Of a DNA stretch of 64,000 nucleotides, positions 47,501-57,167 are shown in pieces. How positions within the stretch are numbered: position 1 is the stretch's first letter; each line of letters starts with the position of its first letter. Below the pieces are notes generated by a model. It was not told the DNA's origin. It did not search any database and saw only the letters and a program-made list of their open reading frames with translations. The stretch is from Cloeon dipterum (Eukaryota > Arthropoda > Insecta > Ephemeroptera > Baetidae): contig NC_088789.1 in assembly GCF_949628265.1 (NCBI RefSeq), forward strand, positions 248,001 through 312,000, read 5' to 3'. A program made the position numbers and the translations under genes.

Positions 47501-50500
47501 ATGTCACGATAAATTACCTTAACGTTTGGGCCCTGGCAGGCACTGGTGTGGTAGTCTCTGAAATGTGGTCCTGCAGGAACTGGTTGAGGTCGCCGCAGTC
47601 GCTGTACTCGAGCACCACGCAGAAAGGTTCCTCGGTGAGGCGCGCGCCCACCACCCTGGCCAGGTTCGGGTCCCGCAGACGAGCCAACACCTCGGCTTCG
47701 CGCTCGAACTCCGCCCTAATTACCACAGAAATAAATTTTATTTTAAATCCCAGCATTTAAAAATCCAAAAAATCGGACCTGGTGCTTTCAGGTGCGCCAG
47801 GCGTGAGCCACTTGACGGCGACGAGCCGGTGTTCGTTGGCCTGCTCGGCTTCGCAGAGGTGGACCTGACCGAAGCGGCCCTGGCCCAGGTCCTCGAGCAC
47901 GCGCAGCTTGTCCCTGGGGAAGTCGAGCAGCAGAGGGGAAGTGGACGCCTCCAGCTCGTCCTCCTCGTCGGCCGAGCTGCTCGTGTCGACCGCCGCGGCC
48001 GCGGCACATGACTGCACACCCATGCTCGGCGGCACCGCGTGAACAGAGTTCACACCCTATTTTTAAAACGCATAAATTAGAAAGGTAAGTTGATCGATGA
48101 ATATAATTGGCGACAATAAAAAAATTAGCTACAGTAACACAATTCAAAAATTTTCAAATTTTCCCCAAAATTTGCAGCTCGATTTAATTCCAATTTTGCA
48201 AGCTTTTTATTACGAAAAAATTACTGACGTGGTTTGATAAAACAATAAAAAAATATTATGTGGAAAAAACAAAATTATTTTCCTGCAAATCTAAGCAACA
48301 CCCCCCCCCCCCATAAATACATATCTGTACTGCTTATAAATAAATTCAATCTTTGCATAATTTTTTTGGTTTTGGTTTAAATAAAAAGGGCAATGATAAA
48401 TACCTGAACAATTTCGGTGGCGGCGTAGAACTGCTCGGTCGGGGGTGGGTTTTGGGGCGGGCCAGGGAGGAAGGAGTAGGGCCGCCTGGCCGTGGCGAAG
48501 GGCGGGGGCGGCGTCTCTATCGTCGGGCCCAGGTGGTGCGATGGCACAGCGTACTCACAGCTCTGCACGTCTGCAATAGCGCAACCAAGAATGTTTTTAA
48601 TTAAATAGCTCAGCAGATGCACCAGTTGGGTATGCCGCCAACAGATGGCATCACCGTATATTTTCGAATTTAAGTAATTTGCGCTGCGATTTCAGATTTA
48701 ATCCTGTCACTGTGCATTCTTCACTTAATACGATTTTTATTTTTTGAAGCACAGAAAACCAAAATCGGCTAACAATTTTTTTTAAATAAATAATATTTTC
48801 TGACGTTTTGCAGCAGCAGGATCGCAGCGGAAATTCATTAAAATCGAAAGAAACCACTGGTGCCATTTATAGATGGATTCAAACTTTAAAGGCTTACACA
48901 AGTGATGAATTAATTTTTTAATTCGCCTTTACAGGTTTTATTTTTTGAATATATATATACCTATATATAGCCTAGAGATCAAGCGCTTTAGTGCAGTAGG
49001 TATCAACAATTATCTAATGAAATTATGGTATATTTCCTAAATTGATGAACCATTTTTCAACTGACCAGCATAATCAGGGCTGCTGACTTCTCCCTTGACG
49101 GCGCTGTAGCGGCCGTTGGAGTACATGCCGACGTGGTAAGGCTCGTGGTACATTCCGCCGCCGTTCTTGTCCAGGTCCTTTGGAACCATAAACGTCAAGT
49201 CCAGAGTGCTTTTTGCGCCCGAAGTGCTTACTTTGGTGCGTTTGTCGCTGAACTTGGGCAGCACGGTGGAGGTGGCGTTCTTGCCCCGCCGGTGCCGCAC
49301 CACGATGAACAGGATCGCGCCGATCAGCAGCAAAATCACGGCGCTCAACGTCCCGATCACCGGCCCCATGTAGCTGCCAGACTCTTTTTTCCCCTTGCCT
49401 TCGTCTACTGAAATGCAAAAATTACAATTTCTAGTACCCTATTTTTTCGGTATCTCAAAAATCCCCGAAAATCGAATTGTGTGACTGGAAGGTGGACTCT
49501 GGACTGCGTTGAGGTATCACCTTGAAATTTTCACTGCCCAACCTATTCAATTTACAAAAAATTCGCAGTTCGAGGGTCAAGCTCACCGTTCGTGACCTTT
49601 TCCTGAAAATTTTAAATTAAGGGATGACAGCCCCTAACGTTTTTTCCGGGTTCAGGGCTGAAATGTAGCCCGTGAAATTCTGATCAAGTTTCATATGTAC
49701 TTAATTAATGTACTGATGTATAAATGCAAATAAATATTGTCTAATCTTATCGTGATAGTTTTGCTGCAATTCCAATTTGAATATTCAAAACCGGCTCGAG
49801 GCCGCTCGACCGAGCATGGAAATAGAGCAGCGCGTTCACCTCTCGTTCATCTAATATTTTTTTAAACACAGCAAGTAGACCAAGAGTGGACCTAAGAAGT
49901 TAAAGGTTGTTAAATTCTATTGAAACTTCATTATTCATTAGAAAAATTAAAAATAATTGTATACTACGATAACTGAAATATGTAAATAATTTCATATTAC
50001 TGTAATAAAAATATGTGGGTAACACAAAATTATAAATAGTCATTCGAGTTCATTTTTAACAAAAAAAAACAGTTGAAACATTTAAAATAATTATTAAATT
50101 GAAAAATAAATAAATTACGTTCAAAATAAATTTTAATATTGCATAAAATTCACGCTTAAAAATATTTGCAAAACAAAGATTTTATTGATATAGCTCTCAT
50201 ATTTAGGGTATGGATTTTGACGATTTTTCCGTCTTAACTAAAAATCAATTTAACAGTTACGTAAATTTTTACCAATTTCTCTCTGTTCGTGATGAACCTC
50301 ATCCCTCTGCAGTGGATACTCGCTAACGGGCATCAGACCCGAGTCTTGAGAGTCCTCCTCGGTGATGTTACTCGAAACTGGAGCTGTAAACAAATTCATT
50401 CATTTCCGAATTAACTATTTAAACTTATGGAGTAAACAAGACGCAAATTCAGACCGAAATTTTTCATTTCACGGGCGAGGCTTTAAAAAATGCAGCGTCT

Positions 50501-53500
50501 CGTCTGCGGAGCAAGATTTACGAGACGAGAAAAGAGTTATTCTCTCACGCAAATCTCTTCTTGTGCTGGCTCGGCTTTGTTTTTTACGAGCGCGAGAGAA
50601 TTCTTTTTTAAGTGTGTGTTTTCAGTCATGCGTGCGCGCGCGAGTGAGTCGAGTCGGCCGCGCCAACAAATGAAAAAGAAGGCCCTTTTCAGCTGCTTCT
50701 CTCGAGAACTGTCTAAACTGGGTCACCACATTAGTACTTAAAAATTATAACATTTTTTTTTAAATTGAAGGATGTAATTAAATTTAGTGTTGCTCTACTG
50801 CTAATCCCGGGTAGATTTATGTTTTGGATATATTGCAGTTTTTAATGCTGCTGGTAAAAATATAAGAATATTTTCTTATGTATTAAATTTTTAAGTTTTA
50901 TGTACAAAATAAGAAAAAATAAATTTAAATTTAATAATATTAAAAGTTTTTCGTATAAATTTATCTTTTAAAACTTATTTCTTCCTAAATTAGAAAATTA
51001 GCTTCAAAATTTAAATAATTTTTAAATTTTCAGCCGTGTATTTTTGGGGATAAAAGCGGGCGCCCGTTTGGGCTCGTCGCTTTTGTTTGGAAAAGGAAAA
51101 GGAGCGTCTCCCCCGCGACCCGTCGGCATTTTCTCTGCTGCAACGAGACACCGCACCGCAGCTCGTTTCTTCGTCTCCAATCCCAGGTGTCTGCGCGACG
51201 CACTTTTCGCACAATCAACAATGAATCCCGACGCGCCCCAGCCAAGCCGCCACAGTTTCCACTAATGAGAAGCTCGCTTGACATTTGCCAAGATAAATTA
51301 TTGTGCCGCGCTGAAAACGAAAACTCCTTTATTGTCGACCGAAAATTGATTTGCTCTTCGTCATCAGTCATCAGGGTTAAATTAATTTAATTTTTGGTAC
51401 CGAAAAGTTTTTAATTAAAGAATGTGGTTGTTTTGTTGAAAAAACGAGTGTAAAAATTCGACATTTGTTCTTTAAATTACCTCTATTAGAGAAAAATGTG
51501 ACTCGGAGTCGTACGTTAGCTAAAATTGATGCTCCCCTTTCAAGTTGAAGCACAAAATGTATAAATAATCCAGATTTAATGTGGTGCAGAAGGAATAAAG
51601 TGCTAATGGAGTAGTAAAATTCGCAGAAAGTTGATGCTCGTTGAAATTTGTCTGGTGATTTGTTGCACACATGTTGTTACAAGATCGTTAAGATTTTATC
51701 TGGCTTACTGGCTGGCTGGCAAGCGAGAAGTATGCAAACAACATGAGAGCAGCGCTCCCGACAGATAATATCTCTCAAAGTGCATTCACGAGAGCAACAC
51801 TCTTGCTCATTTCAAACAAAAACACGCGGAGAGACAACTCTGTGATGTCGGCAACAAAAGCGCGCGGCGATGTATTTTTTTTATTTTGCTGCTGCTGCCG
51901 TCGGATTATTTTTCCTGCTCCGCCCTCGGATTGCCGTACGTGCTTCAGCCACTTGTGCCGATTTTAATTAGCACGGCGTAATTATATGCCTGCCTTTTGA
52001 TTTTGCAGCTTTTCAACGTGGCTTGCGCAAACGGAGCTGCTTTTTTACTCCGGCGCCGCATCAAAAGGGTCAAGTGCCGCGGATTTATTTTTCATGTTGA
52101 GCACTTCGTTATTTATCGTCTTGTAAAATTAATTAATATAACGATGGAGGAACTTTTTATTGAATTGATTAATGATGAAAATTATGGCCGCTCAAGGAGA
52201 CTGGCGGAAATTTGTAAATTAAGAGAGTAGTTAAATAATAGTGATGAGTTTCGGAAACGTAAAATTTAAGTAGAAGAATTAAAAATAAACAATTTGCAGA
52301 CTCTGAACCTGAGCGATGCCATTTTTTATTTAAGTTCAAGCAGGTATGCTAGAAATAAAGTTTCGAACTTACCAGAGTCGAAGGTAATTTCGCTGAGCAT
52401 GATCCACTTGGCGGCGAACCACAGCTGCAGTTTGACGAAACGACCGATCCTGCCGTGCAACTTCACCGTCACGTTTCGTGCCCTTTCAATCATCAGGTCA
52501 GGCACGTAGGAGAAGTGCACCGGCTCGCCAGAGTAGTGCCGCCCGCCAATGCTGAAAAACACTCGAGCTTGCGAAAACACCTGCAATTTAAGGTGAAAAA
52601 TCCAGAAATTAAAAAAATTTTACTGTAAAAAATTAAATCAATTTAAAAAATACAGAAAGGATCCAGAGGAATTGTTTAAATTCGAATAAACGTTGATCCA
52701 ACGTTGAGTTTTCAACTATAAATCGCTGGATGCATTAATCGATTTAATTTCAACCAAGAAACCTTTTTTATTTGTTATTCTTATGAGCTGCAGAGTGAAA
52801 TATAGATTTTGCGCTTGCCTGGACGTCTTTGGTGTAGAGATTGTTGGCGTGCAGGATGACGGCCGAGAAGTTCCTGACGGCGTCGAACTCGAACACGATC
52901 TCCACCGGCCTGGCGCCACTCTCGTTTTTCCAGCCGACCCACTCGTAGCCTGCAATAACCAGACCCAAATTCCTATTACGTTTCCCATTATAGGCGCCGA
53001 TGCATTATAAACGAGGCAATTTGTATTTTGCAAACAGGCAGGCACACGCTCAAACATGCACACGTCAGCAAACAATTTATTTAAACAAATACTGACTACG
53101 CACTACGGCTTTACTGCTTCTACGATAGCGCACGATGCACATGGAGTTACCTTTACCGTGTCCGTTGGTATCTGCCCGAAAATTATCCGCACCCAGACGT
53201 CCGTCCGTCAGCTGGCCGAGGCCGCTTTCCAGGTAGCTGCCCTGGTCCTTGCCGTCGAAGGCCCGGTCGCTCAGGTCCACTTCAGACCCTCGCTGCTCAC
53301 CCTGTGGCATCGAGTAGCTCACCAGCCCCTCTAAAAATCAGGATTTTTTTACAACTATTGTTTAATTTTTTAAAGACCGTGTTTGACGAAGTTTCTGGGC
53401 TCACCAATCAATTCAAGGGATGAATTAGGTAAAGTGGATATGTGTAAAGTGGCTTGACTGCCAGTGTTAAATTGAATTCTAGGCTGAGATGATTTTAAAT

Positions 53501-53822
53501 CAAATCATCTAAGTTGCTCATGTAACCAACATATGATAACAGAAATTAATAATCACTGTTTGTAAACACATCTTAGATTCGATATCAATTTTAAATCTCA
53601 GAAGCAAGAGATTAAGAGATACATTTTGGAGTGTTCTAAAGTTTACTGTAATAAATTTAAAAATGAATATAAACCTGTCCAAGGACATCCGACGATTTCA
53701 ACTCGCATGCACACAGTCCGGACGTGCACGCTTTGAGGCACAAAACGCAGTCTGGTGGCCAAAAATGGCGGCTCCAGGAGCTGCTCTTCCACCGTGTACG
53801 TGTTCGAGTTTCCAGGCAGGGT
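44580..53822 (-). CDS. Ddr: Discoidin domain receptor tyrosine kinase (3' 13 exons)
   Basis: Exons fit in phase from 5': 53822-53675, 53330-53157, 52949-52819, 52580-52373, 50383-50273, 49407-49066, 48570-48404, 48056-47779, 47715-47518, 46901-46809, 45220-45079, 45020-44871 and 44738-44580, 767 codons. The first visible exon is the end of the discoidin domain ([32 protein letters not shown]). The DDR-specific second globular domain follows ([29 protein letters not shown]), then a membrane span ([20 protein letters not shown]), a Pro-rich juxtamembrane part ([11 protein letters not shown]) and the kinase: [63 protein letters not shown] reads DLG and the activation loop has DYVSLEG instead of YYxxxG. 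The signal peptide and most of the discoidin domain lie right of the window. DDRs are collagen receptors. The intron after 52819 uses a GC donor. Confidence 0.93.
46075..46265 (-). repeat. Dispersed repeat G1, copy 3 in a DDR intron
   Basis: On the minus strand the segment reads CACGTCGAGATCTGTCCAAC, GGAAACTCTTTGTTGGGAAA and TTCAAGTAAGGAGACAGTGC, matching copy 1 at 41.6 kb. Confidence 0.55.
48634..48883. mobile_element. MITE-like element M1, second copy, in a DDR intron
   Basis: CCGCCAACAGATGGC at the left and CACTGGTGCCATTTATAGAT, then GGATTCAAAC, at the right match the ends of the GALE-intron copy. Internal GTGCATTCTTCACT and CAGCAGGATCGCAGCGGAAA also correspond. It is shorter and diverged. 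Confidence 0.6.
49436..49885 (+). mobile_element. Fragment of one foldback arm in a DDR intron
   Basis: CCCTATTTTTTCGGTATCTC, GAGGTATCACCTTGAAATTT, GGGTTCAGGGCTGAAATGTA and CTCGAGGCCGCTCGACCG follow the order of the left arm at 27006-27470. Only one arm is present, with a short unrelated stretch near 49695-49745, so it is an old partial copy. Confidence 0.75.
50384..52372 (-). other. Large DDR intron
   Basis: No coding exon was found. GC-richer blocks at about 50450-50720 and 51050-51330 stand out against AT-rich surroundings and could be regulatory. Nothing identifiable. Confidence 0.45.
52817..52820 (-). other. GC-AG intron donor in DDR
   Basis: The exon coding NNLYTKDVQ ends CCAG|GCAAGC, and the next exon starts after TTGCAG at 52581. 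No GT donor in the correct phase lies nearby, and alignment to the DDR family requires the join here. GC donors with an otherwise strong consensus are a known minor class of U2 introns. Confidence 0.75.
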
Positions 53823-55750
53823 CTGTGGACAAAATTTCATTCATTAGTCTCGACAATGCCTGTGAATTAATTAAATATTTTAAAATATATGAGAACGGAG
53901 AACAGCGAGATCGCCTGAATTGGCAGAGATAGGCAACCTGTGGGACACAACCGACTAAACGGTTGCATACCTATTTTTATTTGGCAATACAAAACAATCA
54001 ATTAAAAAACCCCAATAAATATAGGAAAAACATATAATTCACAAAATGCAAATACAATACATGTTTCTATGTTTCCCGCACCCTTTTGCCTCGTTTGAAA
54101 CGTGTGTTCATCCCGTGCGTCGACAAAGAGAGGAGGGAAAAAAGTGCAGATTACAGCGCAGAGTGCGATTCCTCTTGGTGCTTGATGCTCGAGCCTCTCT
54201 CAACAGAGGGAACGTGCGCAAAAAAAGTGGAAATATCGGTTCGCTTAATGGAGATAAAAGCAAATGAAGGGTTTTATTGCCCCGGGATGCGGGATGCGCG
54301 ACAATAAACACGCGCGGCAGCTGCCGGCGCGTTGATGAAAAAAGAGCGAGTTAATGGCCCACGCGCCGAAATGAAAATTATCACTATTATTGCTTTATGG
54401 CACCGAGCACTTTGCATTTCGCCACAACTGCCTTCAATTTCAACGGAATTCGGGCCGGTAGTTTTAATGTTCGGCAAGATTACTCGCCATATTTCACGCG
54501 ACTCTGATGATTTATTTTCTGCTTTTACAGTAATTAACACAGCCGCGGCTTTACGTTCCAAATCGGGTATGAATCGAAATTTCACGCCGAACCAGTTGGA
54601 ACAGTACTGAAATATTTCAAGTGGGATCGATGCATGGTGACAGTTAAAATTTGTTGGATTCAATAAACAATTGGTTTTACAATCATAAAGGACCTTGCTC
54701 AAATTTTCTAATTTTCTCCAAAATTTGCAGCGTTTGACCACATTTTCTTAACAGATTTTGATTCCTCTCTTTGTTGTAAAATAAAAATAGGATATCAAGT
54801 GAAGAGACAGTCCTCACCATTTGAAAATCCACTTTTCGAAAAAAACTTACTGTTCTGCTTAGATTAATTTTGGCTTGAAATAATTAGTTTGAGCATTTCC
54901 AGGATTGAAGATCGTAATTTTTCAACCGTTTTAGACACTTAAAAGTGACGGTATAACAAATGTCAAGAAAAAAATGGTGCATTATGTGAAATAAAAAGTG
55001 CGGCTTCATCTGGAAGCGGCGGGCGAGCGAGCCAGCTTTAGAGCACTCGTAGAACAAATTACAATTTCCATTTGCGCGACAGGCAGCACTCGAGTCGGGA
55101 CATAAATCCGGGTTGTGCCTCTGGGCGCACTGAAATTACATTTTTGCGCGGCCATATGGTCTAGGAAATTGCGAAAAGAGCGCAGGTTTTGCGAAAGGAG
55201 TAATAAATGCGCGCGTGCGTTGCCGCCGCCGAGGAGGTTGGGAAGCCGGAAAAAAGGAGTGCTAGTCAGTCAGCCTGCAGCTTGTTTCTCTTTCTCGGCC
55301 GAAAATTAAATTATGGAAAGCGAGCCGCTTGTTGGCGCCGACCCGCTCCGAATTTCAACTAACTACCACACTCGAAAATTTGCTTACTGTTCTCTCTGCA
55401 AGTACAGACCAGAGAGACGAATTCCTATTTTATTTTAGAGCTGGCGTAACTAAAAAAATTAAACGAATTCACCAGTTGCGTAAATCCTACAATTTATTAT
55501 TAATGAATTATTCTGAGCTTCCAATCGTTTCGGGACCATTGAATTATTTTAAAACCGTCTAAATTGTCTCTTAGCTCAAGGAAAAGTGCTTAGCATTTCT
55601 TGGGAAATTTTTCTTATGGTTTATTGTCTAGCGGAATTTTTCGGTTCAATAAATAAGAGGGGCAGAGCGCCAGGTAAGAAGCGGTCACGTTGCGAAGCAG
55701 CTGCAGTTTTCTTACCTTTTTCCCCGGATTTTGGAATTGTTTCAGTTCAC
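53823..55750. other. DDR intron sequence 5' of the last visible exon
   Basis: Contains repeat G1 copy 4 (54690-54905). A less AT-rich stretch at 54100-54600 has no supported exon. The DDR exon coding the middle of the discoidin domain was looked for and not found. Confidence 0.45.
54690..54905 (+). repeat. Dispersed repeat G1, copy 4 (diverged)
   Basis: TTTTGATTCCTCTCTTTGTT, then ATCAAGTGAAGAGACAGTCC and TGAGCATTTCCAGG, follow the landmark order of copy 1. It is the most diverged copy. Confidence 0.45.
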
Positions 55751-55914
55751 TGTCGGGCCCAGGAGGGCCGCGAAGTGTCTCCTCAACCCTGTATTGAGAC
55801 ATTTCGTCCCTGGACCCGATTTTCAAAGCGAAATCTGACAAATTCCTGCAGAAAAATCACTGTTTTCTGACGTCAGCCGGCCAGAGGGAGCAGCGCAGCT
55901 GCCACCTAAAGGTG

Positions 55915-57138
55915 ATGTCGCCGAACTCAGGGACCAACTCGCGGCGTAGAGGCGGGCAACAGGGTAGCCCAAGGACCTATTCAGCGGCCACGGCAGCCAC
56001 CATGCGCCTGCCAAGAGACTTTGCACCTAGCAAACCGCCCCCACGTGCCGGCGCGTCCGGCACGTTCGGCCGCATGCAAACTGCTAACCCAGAAGACGGA
56101 CCAGTAGAGTCTCTGCGAGCCATCATCCAGAGGTACGACAAACTACTAGAGGCTGCAGACAACCGGGAGAGGCATTACGAGAGACTCCTTGAAGCCGCCG
56201 ACTCACGCGAGAAAAGGCTCGAGGAAAGACTTTCGCGCACGGAGGCGGCGCTGGAAACGGCCCTGGCACGCAACCCACCACAGCCCCGCGCGCGGGCCCA
56301 ACGCCCTCCGTGGCGCAAATTCCCTGAGCTGACGCCGGGCACTGACACCCCACTGACAAACGACTACCTGGAGAGCAGAAAAAGGCTTGCAGAGGGCAAA
56401 GGTCCCAGCAAAGCAAAAAAGAGTAAGCTTTCCTTTGTAGAAAAAGAGGCCAATCTGTTTTCAGCCCAGGAAGGCGTCATCGTGCAAGCGATCTCGGCAG
56501 ACCGACGCTGCGAGCTCGGAGTTGCCGGTCAGTGTGCAGCGCGGTTCGGGAAACCACCAGCAACCTCAGAGCCAGTCCAGATTGGTGACGTCATCGTCCA
56601 AGAGGCGGGTGACCTTGGAAGGCTGCTCAGCCTGGTGACCAAGCAAGCCGCACCGCATAAGCTTAGGAAGAAGCCGGAGGCCTTTCTCGAAAGCACCCAC
56701 GTGGCCTTCGACAAATTTGCCCAATATCTGGCAGAAAACAACATCAAGAAGTTCGCTATGCCGCGCATCTGCGCCGGACTCGATGGACTCTCGTGGGACT
56801 GGGTCAAGGAGCAACTCCAAAGGCGCTGCCAGTCCATGCCATACAAGATCGAAGCCCATGTCTACCATCTCCCTTCGAGGAAGAGCAAGCAATCGGCGTC
56901 CCAGACCGCCTCTAAACTCAACCCAAACGATGAGGCCCAGCCTCTCGGCGAGCATCTGCTCGAGGACGAGAACGAAGCGGAAGTGGAGGCGACAACCGAC
57001 TATGACGATGCAATGGAGGAGAGTGCCGATGATGACGAAGAAGTGCGACCAGGGCCCTCAAGAGCCCCTGACAAGCCTGGCAAGAGGCCGATGACGAGGC
57101 AGGCAGCTGCCAATAAGGCTAAGTTATCAAATTTCTAA
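55915..57138 (+). CDS. LINE ORF1 protein with coiled coil and TARG1-like macro domain
   Basis: 407 aa from the ATG at 55915 (an in-frame GTG precedes it). Residues 1-60 are basic and low-complexity. Residues 64-119 are a coiled coil with two similar heptad units (YDKLLEAADNRERHYERLLE, AADSREKRLEERL). Residues about 172-319 are a macro domain: VIVQAISADRRCELGVAGQC, LLSLVTKQAAPHK, FDKFAQYLAENNIKKFAMPR and ICAGLDGLSWDWVKEQLQRR, ending IEAHVYHL. In human TARG1/OARD1 the same stretches read CISEDCRMGAGIAV, YLITKKRASHKPTY and MPRIGCGLDRLQWENV, where Lys84 and Asp125 remove ADP-ribose; here they are Lys243 and Asp290. The C-terminus is acidic (EDENEAEVEATTDYDDAMEE), then basic. No CCHC knuckle or RRM is seen. 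ORF1 proteins bind element RNA; a role in clearing ADP-ribose marks is inferred. It ends 29 bp before ORF2. Confidence 0.85.
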   Translation: MSPNSGTNSRRRGGQQGSPRTYSAATAATMRLPRDFAPSKPPPRAGASGTFGRMQTANPEDGPVESLRAIIQRYDKLLEAADNRERHYERLLEAADSREKRLEERLSRTEAALETALARNPPQPRARAQRPPWRKFPELTPGTDTPLTNDYLESRKRLAEGKGPSKAKKSKLSFVEKEANLFSAQEGVIVQAISADRRCELGVAGQCAARFGKPPATSEPVQIGDVIVQEAGDLGRLLSLVTKQAAPHKLRKKPEAFLESTHVAFDKFAQYLAENNIKKFAMPRICAGLDGLSWDWVKEQLQRRCQSMPYKIEAHVYHLPSRKSKQSASQTASKLNPNDEAQPLGEHLLEDENEAEVEATTDYDDAMEESADDDEEVRPGPSRAPDKPGKRPMTRQAAANKAKLSNF

Positions 57139-57167
57139 ATCCCCCCAAAATCGATTCCTTAAAAGTT

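Noticed and set aside
55614-55841. Minus-strand ORF with GPPGPDSELKQF considered as a DDR exon
   Set aside because: No similarity to the expected middle of the discoidin domain, and it abuts the LINE 5' region.
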